Notes under the pieces: generated by a model
What the model saw: only the letters and a program-made list of their open reading frames with translations
What the model was told of the DNA's origin: nothing
The model's database searches: none
From: Silene noctiflora
Taxonomy: Eukaryota; Streptophyta; Magnoliopsida; Caryophyllales; Caryophyllaceae
Assembly: GCA_009801015.1 (NCBI GenBank)
Contig: VHZZ01004329.1
Coordinates: 34,330 to 98,329, forward strand
Length of the DNA stretch: 64,000 nt
Direction of reading: 5' to 3'
Shown: in pieces, positions 1-12,211 of the stretch
How positions within the stretch are numbered: the stretch's first letter is position 1
Layout: each line of letters opens with the position of its first letter
Program-made: the position numbers and the translations under genes

Positions 1-120
1 CTTGTATCTATTCGAAACTGTCTTACTGCTGTCCATTGCCCTTTGCTTGGGATTGGAAAAGAATTCCCTTATCTATCCCTCTCTTTTTTTTTTTTCTTTA
101 GATTATAGATAGGTTTAATC

Positions 121-399
121 CTAAAATTCATTAACTGAATCTGATTCATCTGAAACTGCATTGACGGTCTCTTTCTCAGCAAACTCCGGTAATGCTTCAT
201 CAACTTAGTAGTCTGATCCAGACTACGCGCGTTCTACCTTTTCTACCTTACGATGATTAGGAAGGCATTCTATCCTATAAATATTCCAGGGCCCTTCACC
301 CGTTTCATCAGAAGGAGCTTTTCTGGCTGGTCTTACCGTTGCTACTTTCACCATAGCATTAGTCCTTTCCCGTGGATACTCCCTATGGAAAACCGGGGA
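121..399 (-). repeat. relic reading frame, Ala/Glu/Asp-rich family (locus 1)
   Basis: One minus-strand frame runs 93 codons with only two internal stops (TAG at 223..225, TAA at 205..207) and ends at TAG 121..123; no ATG fits a start. The 58 codons at 226..399 include ATVRPARKAPSDETGEGPWN. The last part reads VDEALPEFAEKETVNAVSDE and then SDSVNEF. The KETV and SDSVN words recur at other loci; GATTCAGTTAAT here aligns with GACTCAGTTAAT at 1429..1440. I do not recognise a protein; it looks like a decayed coding copy. Confidence 0.4.
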
Positions 400-1377
400 C
401 TACTGGCCGAGGTGGAGGTTTAGAGGTAAGGGACCCTTCCTGAGGTAGGATTTTTTTCAATGAGATCAAAGCGCGGGTAAAACGCACGAAAGAAGTCCCC
501 TTGTTGTGTTTCCGGGAAGGACATCAACCCTTATTTCCATGCCATACATAGAAGGCTTGGGCAGAGAGAGGCTGTCTTAGGGCTAATTAATGGACGATCC
601 ACTAAAGGTATTGGAAATTTCTTGGTTCAAATCCAATTCGTGAGATAGTAGCTTATACCGGGCAAACCCACTATTATAATAAGGACGAAGCTACTATATA
701 ACACCTCCTGTCGTCTGATTCCTGGCTCCATAATAACAGGTCACTCGCTCCCTTCCCCTCGGTCGGGTTCAAATTCCCCGCGTTATTTTATGCTAGATAA
801 TAGCTAATAAAAGCGGATTATTTAATGTATTTTACATATAAAGTAGGGAAATGATCCTATTTAGAACTCCGTATTGGGTGTCCGCCCTCGCTAACTGGGC
901 CATAAGGAAAAGAACGGAGCCTTCTGGACCATTCTCCAAATGCCTTAGTAGTTAGTAAACAGGCTTTCCCTTTGCTAGGTCTATGAGGCTCAGGAGAGAG
1001 GGGAGACTAAGACAAGGCCAATCAGTTACAAGCGGGGGCTAACCTTCAGTCTTAAGTGGAGAGACTTTAAGAGTGAGAATCACGACGAAGGGTCACCTAT
1101 CTTAAGCTTCTTGACTAAAACAAAAAGTGCTATGCACTGGGAAAGAAGATATAATAGACTGATCCTCCGCCAAGAGCTATCTAGAAGTCTTCCCTCTTTG
1201 CCAAATGAATAAAATGAGCTCAAGATAGAGGTGCTTTCTCAGAACAAAAGGGAAGCTGAGTTTAAAGCTGTATAGTCAGAGTGATCTCGCTGCTTTATTT
1301 AGAATATCAGATTGCTTCGTAAGTTATTAAAATCTTCTTAGTAAAGGAGGCTTTGCTGCCCCTCTACTATAATATAA
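400..1377. other. no supported gene
   Basis: No ORF of note and no RNA gene. A T-arm-like string near 768..784 lacks a matching acceptor stem. Confidence 0.6.
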
Positions 1378-1530
1378 GAAAGAAGGAGGGTTCTACGGTG
1401 TGATCCAGAGGAAGCCGAGACTGGATCGGACTCAGTTAATACATTTACAAAGCCAAGAGAATTAGAAGTCTTACTCGAGGAAGACGCAGTCGAAGCATCA
1501 TCGGGCACAAGTGTCCTTGAAATGAGATGA
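1378..1530 (+). repeat. relic reading frame, Ala/Glu/Asp-rich family (locus 2)
   Basis: A 50-codon open frame between TAA (1375..1377) and TGA (1528..1530) with no usable ATG. It encodes CDPEEAETGSDSVNTFTKP and then an acidic stretch including LLEEDAVEASSGTS. DPEEA resembles DPTEEADG at 52482 and SDSVN matches locus 1. No function is proposed. Confidence 0.4.
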
Positions 1531-4500
1531 GAATGGTAGCTCTACTTTTCCAGAGCATGTAAACCTGTCTCTTAACTATCTTACTTATATGTCTTAAATA
1601 TGGTAGCTTATTCCATAACATCCTAGCTGGGCTTTGGCCGCGTATGCTTAATCAGCTGGCCATGTTCACTCATTATAATTCTAAGAAAATAAGAATACAG
1701 CTCTAGCCCCTCGCCCTATTATTGTATTGGCTACAATCGTTCGCCAACCATTTCACTCGTGAAGAATTCTTGGGCACGAAAGCTATAATAAGATGGTGTT
1801 CAGTACAGTCTTATGGCTTTTTCTTCTGTTAAAGCGAGTCGAAACGCGTTAGATGTGAAGCAAACTTGAATTGGAGAAGGTTACCCGATTGGTAATTAAT
1901 GGGTCACACATCCTTGAGTTTTACATTTCTTATGAATGCGCCCTTTCACCTCTGATAAGCTCAATTGCGCCCTTCAATCTCTTTTTTACATCTCGCGCAT
2001 ACGCTGGCTAAGGCCCTTGTAAACTTGCCGGCGATGATTGGATTTCTCATCGATAAATTTAAGTCGTAAATTGAGCAAGGAAATAGAGAAAGACGCTCAT
2101 TATTTAAGTCAAGAAAGAGATGCGCTGCCCTCGCGTCCGTCCCCCCCCTTACTTCTTTAACTTTAAGGGGGTATGCCCTCGCGTTCACCAAAAGCACTAA
2201 TTCCGGTAAATCTATTGTAGAGTTAACCCTTTCTTTTTCGGGCAGCCTGCCTTTCGACCAAGTCGACCCTAAACTGACGTTTTAAAGGAATTTCGACGAT
2301 TTTAAATAATTTTTTTTTTTGAAAAGCTCGAAACAAAAAAAAGGTCATGTTACCATGATATCTTTCTTAGAGAGAGGATGTCTGGTCTCAATATAATAGA
2401 ATATAAAACTAGGTTAAACCAGATTGCTTTTGTTGTTTTAGATTCAAGCTTGAAGGAATCCAGCTTTTGGTTTGAGGCAAGCTAAATCCTCCCATTCTTT
2501 TCTTTTCTGTTATTATAGGCTAGAGCAGGGGAACGCCCTCACCTGTACAAAGACCCGGCAAGCAATACAAATGTCCCCACCCCAGTGAAGTTCACATTTC
2601 ATTCGCTCTCTATGTTGCATTTGAAAAGAAAGATCGGAATTGCTTTATACGAATCTCAGTTATAGCTTCTTTTTTCCTATATGATTGAAAAAGGCTATCC
2701 CTGATAGAAATTCATTCCTTGAGTCTAATCTTTGAGTCTTTGTCTGATAAGATGGGGATTCCGCTTTTTAAGTACCTAAAGTACAATTCCAAATTGTTAA
2801 ATAAAGGCTTTGGATAGAAAGACTTGCCGGGCAAACCCTTCTTAAAGAAAGAACACAAGGACCCATCCTGCTCATTAAGTACAGTCACAGTCCTAGAATA
2901 AAATTAAAGCAAACGGATACGCTGACCTAGAGTGAAAACATATAGAGTGCAACTTCCTTAGCCATAGCCGTGGTGCCGTGTAAAGGGTAAAGCAAAGGGG
3001 AACCCAAAAATGAATTAATGGCCTTCTCTTCTACTATATACAAAAGCAAAGATTCTGATCTCAAGTATTATTATAAAATCCGGAATACCCATTTGGGTAC
3101 ATACTAGCCATAAGGAGAGAAATCCATTGAAAAAGATTAAGGAAGCCAATTCCCATATCATATCCATCCTACACCCCTTTCCTTGTCAAGCTTTAAAATA
3201 GGAATGTCTATTTTTTTAATACTTAGATTTCTTAGATGTAACTCTCCCCTTCGAGTCGAGGATGACTTTTCTTCTGTTAGTAAAAAAAAAGTAAGTAAAC
3301 TACCTATCCCTTTCTTTATTCTTATACAATTACAAGTAAAGCTCGGTCAGGAACATGTCCTTTTCTTTCTTTAAGAAGTTGTTAGCCCAGCCATGTGCTC
3401 GATATTTAGTAAGTTCTGTTGAGTCATCAGGTCAGTTCTGAGATGAGGCTAGAGTAAAAGCCACTGCCCGCAGTTTGAGGGCATGTCCACGATTGCTGAT
3501 TGCTACAAGTTCGCTTATTACCCCAGTAATCCTTCTGGGATGTTGCTACGAAAGCACGAAAAAGTCATGCTTTTTTTATTCCCGCGTAACGTAAAAGGGA
3601 AGGCTTAGATCCAGTGTCGGAACTGTGGTATGTGAGATGGACTGCTAGCTTAATCCCCATTGCCCGTTGTTACGAGTATTCCTCGAGTCGTTTGCGAGAA
3701 AGCTCTTCAGTGGAAATTAAAAAAGTCTGGATTCCATTCCTAATCGTATTAACCTTGGAACTTTCGCGGAGGGTAGGAAAGGAAAAAAGAAGGATCTTAT
3801 CCACCAGATGAATGCCCTGAACAACTCGAACCCTAGGAATTTTCTTCCGTATCAGAGGCGGTTGCTGATGATCGATCCTTTTTTATTAAATAAAAAAAGT
3901 CAAAACTCGTCCCCATTTTTTTTTTTTCTTAAGGGGCGAACCGGTTAGTTCACATCCACAATACAATAGGAGGGCACTTGCCGAGGTAGGTGGAAAGAAG
4001 AAAGAAAGATGTTTGATCGCAGACCTTGCCTTTTCGCCGAAGACCCCCAAGATTTAATTTCAGAATTCGAGTGGGATCAATACGCAATTACCTAGCTTAC
4101 TCGACCACTATTCTTAATATTAATGAGCCAACCTACCGTCTCGGACGGACACTTGACATAGGAGGAGGCTGTCCTTCTCTTTTTCTTTAGAAAGCTTTCC
4201 TTGCTTTCCTTGATAAGAAGGAAGCATATAGCGATCACTTATTCTGAGCCCGGATCAAAGTCAATTTCAAGTTATGATTAGATATGTGCGATTGAAACGA
4301 AATGATTGGCACATTGAAACTAGAGCTCGCAGACCCAGCCAACAAGCTGGGACGTCTTTTTCAAATAGAAAGACAATTCAAAAGGTATAAGACTAACTAG
4401 GTGGTTCAAAGATCACCAGAATTAGGAAGACTCGTGCTACAGGCTGTTTGGATTTAAAACGTGAGTGAGGAAGGTAAGAGAAGAGTGCGCGTAAGCAGGG

Positions 4501-6079
4501 TCCCCTTTTAATAAGAATAATTATAGGGTAAATTAGTTCGAAACTGATTGCTGATTCACTTGGGTGAGACGTATCAATAACGTGGTTACTTTAGAAACCT
4601 AGTACAAGCCAGCCGCTGATAGTCCAGTCGCTGTTGAGTCAAACCGCGGATTATGAATTCCAACCAAAAGCGGAGTTTCGGGGGTCAAGTACGATCATTA
4701 AACCAACCCGGTATTCTTTTTAATACCTTATAATAAGTAAGAAAGGTCGTCCCTCTGCGAAACAGTTAAAGGGGGGATCAATGTCATATTGAATTGAGTT
4801 GAGCCTCAATCACTGGATTTTTTTGGCGAAGCAGGAATTTTAAACTTATAAACCTGTAAACCTGGCTTTGATTTCTCGGTCTCGTTCTAGTAATCTTGAA
4901 CTGTGGGGTTAGCTTCAAGCATAAGAATCTCATTCTAGTGCCCATCTTTTTTGATAGATCGGACCTCCCCGCGTCTTGGAGGAAAGAACAAAGGAAGGAA
5001 AAACCTTTATCTTTCCGCTGCGGGCTTGTTAAGATAGGTCAAGATTGAATTCCCAACCAATCAAGGAGCTTACTTCACTAAAACTAAAAAAGATCCTCAC
5101 TTCTTATCTGTCTTTTGTAAAAGATTTCAAACCTGATACCAATCTTGAGTAGATTAATCAAGAGGCCATGCGACTTCTAAGTATAATAAAGAAGAAGACA
5201 GCTCTATACTCCCACGGGAATTTTAGCAACTCGTTTTCTCCGATCCTTAATTTGGATTAGAAAAATTCTTTGTTTGACTAAGGCAGTTCGTAAGGAAAAA
5301 CAAAAGGTTTTGGATCTTGGAATTGCAGTCTGAGAGAATGGGGGCATAGCAGAGTGTAGTTGTTATTTTCATCTGCTTCTGGATTTGAGCTGAGCTGAGA
5401 AGGAGGCGTATCTCAGGGCACCCATCAGAAAACTTATCGCCCAATTTTTTTTTTCAACTGTCACATCTCTTTCTTAGGATCTTTTTGCTTCGACTGCCAC
5501 ATCTACCTGCTACCTCCGCCAAAGCAACTTTGCTTAATCTGATTTTCCTTTTCCATTAGTTGGTGAAATTAATTGCGGCGTTCAAAACGAATCAATTGCT
5601 TATTAAATTCTATTATATTTTCAAGAAGTCAACCTAAGAGCCTTTCCATACCGCAATCGACCCTCAATCTTAACCCAGGGTCTCACATTTTCTAATTGGG
5701 TTTTTGATCCCGCTCTGATAGAATTAGAATAAAGAAGGGCTGGTGCCAAGCTAGCTAATGCATGCTATACTCCACTTCCTGTTCCAAAAATAAATTTAGG
5801 ATATTCCTAGTAAAGGTAAAGAAGGAACGAATTTCTTAGAACCTATTCTTTTTTTTTTTTTGAACCCAGCCGACCCTGCCTCATTACCACTGGATTGAGA
5901 TTGAGCTATTGAGGGTGATCCGCGAAATCCTCGTAAAAGTCTCAGAAAAAGTCAACAGCTTAGAACCCGCGGGAGAGTGTGAGTATTTTACGGAGCTTCA
6001 GCGCCCACCTTTATAACTTTCTAAAGCTTAGACCAAGTCACTGATGCCGATTCCCCGAACCGGATTGCCTAAGTAAGGA
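1531..6079. other. no supported gene
   Basis: Only short chance ORFs. A weak family-like minus-strand string NPEADENNNYT is encoded near 5355..5390. A C-run lies at about 2144..2152 and a T-run at 3918..3928. Confidence 0.55.
4379..4397 (+). repeat. 19-bp dispersed direct repeat, copy 1
   Basis: CAAAAGGTATAAGACTAAC, identical to 39648..39666. Confidence 0.8.
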
Positions 6080-6352
6080 GAAAGCTTTGACTTATTGATA
6101 TATATAGTAAGTAGGACCTCTGACTTGCTTTCCATCAACATTATCAAAAGCTCTTTCGTCCGCAACTGAAAAAAAAAGCTGCTTCTGAATCTATGATGTC
6201 TGCCAGTCATAGGTCTGACACATATGCTCCTTCGCCTGCTCCTTATGCAACTGGGGCTGAGACTCGTTCCACCGTTCCTTGTTCTCGTGGTTGCTATTCT
6301 TGTTGTTTTTGTTCGGGAAAGCATCCGCAAAAGCTACATCATCTTCTGATTT
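6080..6352 (-). repeat. two adjacent relic frames of the family (loci 3 and 4)
   Basis: 6191..6352 is a 53-codon minus-strand frame starting after TGA: KSEDDVAFADAFPNKNNKN, continuing Asn/Glu/Lys/Gln-rich to a TAG. Just downstream, 6167..6185 reads EAAFFF and, after a frame change in an A/T run, the next frame reads VADERAFDNVDGKQVRGP. FADA, EAAF and VDGK all recur elsewhere. The plus-strand ORF at 6193..6543 is largely the antisense of this and I do not treat it as a gene. Confidence 0.4.
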
Positions 6353-6584
6353 TCAAGGAAACCATACCTTTAGTCTTCTGTCCCGAATGCGCCCACCCGT
6401 GCCACATACCACTGCCTTGTCATATGTTTGTCGTTGTTGCTTTTCCTAAAACGCGGGAATTCTCGGACATGAAATATCAAATTGAGACAAGTGACGTGCG
6501 TATTGTCGTACTGATTCCACAGAATCTTTATGCTTATGAGTAAGGTACGTACCGTCGTGACTGACCGGCTAGCTTTATAGATGG

Positions 6585-6893
6585 TTGTGTGGAAGAATTC
6601 CTTTATTTAGAATAAAGAAAGAAGTTGGCCTAAGACAAGGTAAACTTAAACTTGAGCTGGAAAGCGAGCCCATGGTCGATAAAAAGAAAAGATCAATTTC
6701 GCAGTTAGCCTTAGTCCAAACCGAGGTAGGAAGAAAGAAAATCAGATTGACTTCCCTCTTTCCAGCGTATTCGGAGTTAGCTTTTCCAACCGTACCTGAA
6801 CCAGAAGGGTTGGTTGATCCTGAAGCAGATCCAGGAGACACAGCTCTTTGTGTTAATGGAAAGGTTCAGCTAGAGATAGCCGTCCCTAAATAA
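6585..6893 (+). CDS. unidentified ORF, 102 aa, with family-like tail
   Basis: ATG to TAA, 102 codons. The first half is basic (Lys/Arg-rich, about residues 8-55). The second half is acidic and proline-containing: PEPEGLVDPEADPGDTALCV, then NGKVQLEIAVPK. The DPEADP and VNGK words resemble the relic family at 52482, 45059 and 6106. No ribosomal, respiratory or maturase motif is visible. It could be a chance ORF extended by a relic copy; expression is unknown. Confidence 0.25.
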   Translation: MCGRIPLFRIKKEVGLRQGKLKLELESEPMVDKKKRSISQLALVQTEVGRKKIRLTSLFPAYSELAFPTVPEPEGLVDPEADPGDTALCVNGKVQLEIAVPK

Positions 6894-9747
6894 AATATCT
6901 ATACAGAATATACAAAGTCTCCTTTGAAGCTAGTTGGGCCAATCGGGAAGCTTCCCTCTCCTGAGGGTCGATCTATTTCCTTTCCTCTACTTTCTTCTTT
7001 GTCCTAAGAAAGATGCGAGCCAATTTCTTCTCTCTAGCTAAGGCTCAATCTTTTCCGGACCCTCCCCTTAAACAGAGAAAGTCTTTAAAAACCCTCAACG
7101 TAACCGCAGTTAGCCTCATCAGCGGACATCTCTGACTGAACATAAGGTAGATTTGATGTCGGCATAGCGTCTGCCCTCAGGATCATGTAAGTCATCTTGA
7201 TCGGGGCTGGCTTCAAATTAATAAGCCAAGGAAAGGTCAGTAACTTCAATCATAGGTTTCGAAGCGAGCGTGTTCACGGGTTTACCAAGAGTACTTTTTT
7301 CAAGTCTCATGTTTTAAAGAATACGATGCTTTGACGACTAAATTTGCTAAAAAGACATAAAAGATGCCTAATTTGCAGGCGAATCCTGCCCCTAAGACTT
7401 TCTCTTTATTAGCTTTTGTCTATGAAAGACTTCTTTTCTTTATATGAGCATGCGGGTTTTTCTTAGATTGGCTTCCTGCTCTTGCCTCTTCTATAGCCGG
7501 CGAAATCAGCGTTAATGCCTCTTCTTTGATCGTGCTTGAGAAGATTGCATGCACGGATCCCATCTGAGGTCTTTGTCACTTGTGAACGCTTTTTTCATGA
7601 GAAAGGAACTGATGAAGACAAAGCCAAGAAAGAAAAAAAAAAGCTTATGGCACGAAATAGGAATTGGAAAGGGGAGCGAGCTTCATTCCCTTTCTCTTTC
7701 GCGGGGTAGTTATAATTTTACACTCTAATAAAGGCTTCTTAGGAAGTTACGCTCGAGGAAGAAGGAGACCTGAAATTTCCAACAAGAGTTTTATGATGTT
7801 GCGACTGTACCGTGAATTTCGCAATCATGCTATTTTCCACTAGCGAATCTCAACTTTAAATCGTCCACTTTATTTAATACTGCTAAAGATCATTCGGGGC
7901 GAAGTGGCTTAGGGGGGAAGTCTTCTGTACAACGAAATCGAGATTGATTTAGAAAGGTAAAATCGTCTCTTTTAATTTCGTGCTACCTTGCACCTTCTAT
8001 TAGAATTAGGATCGTGAGACCACTCTCTTGCTTCAATTCAATCACCAAGTGCCTGTGATCTGCGTCTCTCTCTTATCAGTAAACAGTATCTAAGCTCACC
8101 CATTTTTATTATTAGTGGGAAAAACCTCACAATTTCTACCCGAATTAAAGAGTTTTGTACCAAAAAAGTAAATAGCCGTTTACGAGATATTTTGACTAAG
8201 AAAGCTTCAACGTTGATAACTTTATCTACAACTCGAAGTACCTTCTTATTCTTACGTCATAAAATGTAAAGGCTGACTTAGGTCCTCTTGTCTGACCGCT
8301 TGTCGTGATTGGCTTGGTTTCGTTTAAGGGGATTGGGGGAATAAAACTGCTTGACTTTGTTTCTTTATCCGGCTTAACATCCAGAAAGCATTATCTTATG
8401 GGTGGGTGCCGCCGGTCTAGTTGAGGAAGAGGGTGTACGGGATTAACCCGCTCGAGAAGTCAAATCATTTGCTGGTGATCTCAGCTCAGAAGGAAGGGCG
8501 CACTCAGAGGATATGCGGCAACTAACCTCAACAAAGGCCTTAAGATGGGATGATTTAAGGAGCGCGCTCAGTGCCACGTGCTTCGTATCGAGCTAAGATA
8601 GTCAACAGAAAGAGGAAAAGCTATTCATACACTCTGGAAGCAAAAGACTTTCTCTGGAATTCTAATAAAAAAAAGTAAAGGCTAGACTTTTAAGAGTCTA
8701 AATTTTAGAACATACACCATCCGTCTTACATGCCTTTCAGTTCAGATCGTCGAGAGGACCTAAGAAGGAGCGCGCATTACCAGAGGGATTCAAGCTCTTT
8801 CAAAAAGAGAAAGAACGAAAAGAAAATTTAGCATTTGCAGGCGATCCAGCCTATGGTCGATTAAGCTCTATTCTGCTTTTGCGCAAGTGGGGCCAGGGAA
8901 TATACAATGGACAGTAGTGATAGAGCCGAAAAAAGATTTTCCTGACGAAACGCAAGGGGGTAGGGATTGGGAGTTCGCCTACGGAGTAACGAATATGACA
9001 GACAAAATTTAAAAGCAGTCGATCTGAAAGACAACGAGGCAAAAGGAAAGGGCAAGCGCAAGCCGCTCTCTTTCGACCCCGCCACTCCGCACATATAAAA
9101 AAGATATATTATATGTAAAGTCAAGTCAACAGGGCAAACTACATCTTATACTAAACCGGCTACTTGATGGCTGTATATATAGACTTCTGCTTCCAAAGGT
9201 AGTTTACTTGCCCGAAACGAAGCACGTGAAATGAAAGGAGTTGATCTTGGCGGGTGCTTTCTTAGAAAAGGAGAGCTTTGGAAACCGGCCCAGCCGCTTT
9301 CTCTCATTCTCTGTCAGAAGGAGACCTCCGCACCTTATAAGGTAACCCGCCCTTCTTAATCTTATATAGATAAGTGAAACCAAATAAAAAGAAGGAAAAG
9401 GATTCGATCAATATACTCCTCCAAGTATTTGACTTGTTCCCTCCAAGGAGGTCAACTGATTCATTAGCTGAGCCAATCCTCTTCTTAGGGTCTTCCAGCT
9501 AAACAAAGATCCTTAGTTGAGGTTTCAGCCTAAGTGCAGTTAGTTGGTACGGTTCACTCTCAGTAGGACGAAAAGAGTCACGTAAAACGGGTCACAGTCT
9601 TAGTAGATCTTACTTACACAAAGGAGCACCCTATAGACCTTTCTTATCTCTTCTTTACTTACCTACGGCGGAATTAAAAGAAAAGTCAAGGTTCAATGGC
9701 CCCAGATCCTGCTTGAAAATCAAATACAATGATGTAAAAAAAAAATT
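6894..9747. other. no supported gene
   Basis: No RNA gene or recognisable reading frame; only overlapping 60-90 codon ORFs near 8851..9124 without recognisable content. Confidence 0.55.
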
Positions 9748-10125
9748 ATGAGGGGAGCTATCTTTCATCCCCCATCCCCCGGGTTCAGGTGCCACAAAAA
9801 AGATAGGACTCGATACATTCATTTCGCTCGATTGGTGCTGCATGCAGTAGAGCCAGGTATTCTTACCCGGATTGGCAACGGAATAAGTGAGTCTGCTTAT
9901 ATTTTAATCGATGGCATTTCCCGACAAAGTTTTCTACGCCTTTTATCCACCCACAAAAATAAAATTAAATTAAAGGGGCCTTTATCTTGCATTTTGCGCA
10001 CAAACTTAAGCGGAGACCATATCGTCTATACAGTAGAAACAGTAGAAGATCAACCGGCCTTGTTCCTCACAAAAAAAAGGAGTACCCAACAACGGAGAAA
10101 AATCCCGGAAAAGAAATTGAGGTGA
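9748..10125 (+). CDS. unidentified ORF, 125 aa
   Basis: The longest open frame outside ccmFn: ATG to TGA, 125 codons. It is basic overall with a Lys/Arg-rich C-terminus (TKKRSTQQRRKIPEKKLR). The central part reads ILTRIGNGISESAYILIDGI and then KIKLKGPLSCILRTN. I see no membrane helix, catalytic motif or family signature I can name. The composition is protein-like, but in 64 kb of mostly non-coding DNA an ORF this long can arise by chance. There are no neighbours to give context. Confidence 0.25.
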   Translation: MRGAIFHPPSPGFRCHKKDRTRYIHFARLVLHAVEPGILTRIGNGISESAYILIDGISRQSFLRLLSTHKNKIKLKGPLSCILRTNLSGDHIVYTVETVEDQPALFLTKKRSTQQRRKIPEKKLR

Positions 10126-11836
10126 AAGATCTGACGGTGTGATCGGATCCCTGAGAATCCCGGATTAAGGAGGTGAAGTACCAGAAGCTCGAGAGCAGTG
10201 GTTCGTGTGCTGCCTGAGGTGTTACTTATTGTCTTTATTTTCCTCGTCATTCCCTCTCCGACCCTCGCTCGCACACCCAAACGAAGGGCTGTCTTCTTCC
10301 GATCCGAGCTTAGTCAGTCAAGCATAGGGAGTGAAACTGGCCTGGAAATGATCTTCTCTTTGTTTGCAGACTATATAAGAGCAAACCAGTAAAAAACGTG
10401 GACATCCTTGAGACTGAGATCCCATCTGCTCTAAGCCTGAAGTCAAGCTCCGCCCCCTCCTTGATTTACTAAGTCTATGTCTATTGAATCAAATGCTCGT
10501 TCGGAGAGCTCGATTGCTTCCTTAGGATTGTCCCATTTTCTGCACCCCTTCGGTAAAAGTGAAGGGCCTTATTTGCTATCTCCTTAGCAGTCGAAGTATA
10601 AAGAACCCTCATTGCTTATATGTAATGTAATGCGAGTAGCTTCGCCCCTCTCACTCGAGTCGCCTCCCACTTCGGAGTGATCTTCTGAAAAGCAAAGTCA
10701 AATGAATCACATTTTCCATTATCAAATAAAAGAAGCTATCCTCACTTGCCATTAGCATGTCAGAAAGCCAAGAGCAGCCTGCCCTATAAGAAAAAAGGTA
10801 ATTCGAACCAGCTTGACTCAGAAGAAGACTAATCGTTTCGTAATTGAACCCCGTGAGCGAAACTCCCCCGTCTTTGCACTCACGTTCTTTAAGATCCTCT
10901 CTGCCCAGCGGACCCTCTCACTAAATGACCTTCCTTTAAGAAATAAGTTTGAGTAAAGATCAAAGCTAAATTGACCTTCTTTCCTTCCTCGGACAGGGAA
11001 TTGAACCTCGAAGACGAAGACTCTTTCTGCCAAAATGTCTTTTGTATGCAAGATTGCTGGAGGCTTCCTTAGTCCCGCCTGGTGAGCGGGTAATTGCTTT
11101 GTAAAGGCCTAACTTTAATTAAAAAAAATTCCCGATATAGGTCGCGCATAGTGCTAGAAAGGGTATGGGCTTTGCGAAGGGACCAAGGAAAGCGCTATTA
11201 GTATGTTAACCAAATCAAACGCCCGATCTCAGCAAGCGATCGTGACAAGAGCTCAGTCATTCTAAGCGTCCCGCAAGTCAAGGAATCTCTTTCTTTTAAA
11301 AAGGATGTGGGACAAGAAGATAGATTGACTCGCTTTGGCGAGGGAAAGAGACTAGCCAACCAGAGGAAAAGCCCAGACCCACCCTTCTTATCTTCGTTTT
11401 GCAAATCTAGTATTGTCCTGTTCTTTAGACAGAAGTTTTTAACGTGCACATTTTATTACATAAGTTTATACTTTATACTCAGAAAAAAAGAGAAAACTAA
11501 CTGCTTTATATATATATAATAGTTATAGTAAAAGAAGAAAGCACAATGCCCTGTTGATTGGATTGCAAATTTCACGTAAATTATAGAGTAGTCCCAGCTC
11601 AGACTGATCAAAGATACGGAAAGTCGACTCGTAAGATAGAGTCATCACGCGACGGGTCGATTTCCGAGATATCTAAAGAAGCGTATGCATAAAAGATAAG
11701 GAAAGTGTCCACATATAACCATTTATTTATTCAATTTATCACTGTTTTTGCGGTATGAGGGAGGGTTGCATTAAAACAATGAGTGAGAGGAGGCAAATTT
11801 AAGACTCCTTTGAGCGCTAGCGAGATAGTTTAGTTA

Positions 11837-12211
11837 TTGGTCTTCAATGAGAATTCCGGGCAAGCAGGGAGTTCCATTATGCTACCTCCGGAGGCTTTGC
11901 GCTATGGGCAGGCAAGTCATCTCTATACAGGAAAGCACAAACTGACTTTAACAGAATCCACCCGTTCTAGGAGAGTTGGCTCGAACGATAGTGAAGAGGA
12001 GATTCGTCCATTCGCTAGCACAAAAAAAAGGAAGGAATTTCCCTTTTATAACTCTTTCTTTTTAACAAAAGCAGGGGAAGATGTCCTTACTGGGTCTCAT
12101 TATAGGCGTACGAAAGGCGGCTTTCTCACTAGGAGAAGGAAACGCTTCCCTCTTTTTAATTCCAGTTGTCACACGCAAACGGCACATGTGCATCTTAAAA
12201 GGAATTCTTAA
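11837..12211 (+). CDS. unidentified ORF, 124 aa
   Basis: The frame is open for 124 codons to TAA; it opens with ATGGTC-like phase only near 11837 and the start is not certain. It is strongly basic, with KKRKEFPFYNSFF and RRRKRFPLFNSSC about 35 residues apart, which may be a degenerate internal duplication. No known domain is visible. Probably a chance ORF. Confidence 0.15.
   Translation: MVFNENSGQAGSSIMLPPEALRYGQASHLYTGKHKLTLTESTRSRRVGSNDSEEEIRPFASTKKRKEFPFYNSFFLTKAGEDVLTGSHYRRTKGGFLTRRRKRFPLFNSSCHTQTAHVHLKRNS

Noticed and set aside
634-655. T-arm-like string GGTTCAAATCC
   Set aside because: No acceptor stem partner about 70 bases upstream; the stem is imperfect.
6193-6543. 116-aa plus-strand ORF, Ser/Pro/Cys-rich
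   Set aside because: Its first half is the antisense of the minus-strand relic frame 6191..6352, and the Ser/Pro-rich composition follows from that; no start signal or known domain.
7654-7716. ATGGCACGAAAT start resembling the beginning of rps3
   Set aside because: Similarity ends after about four codons and the frame closes within 20.
8485-8500. Similarity to the rrn18 5' string CTCAGAAGGAA
   Set aside because: Only about a dozen bases match and the downstream SSU rRNA sequence is absent.
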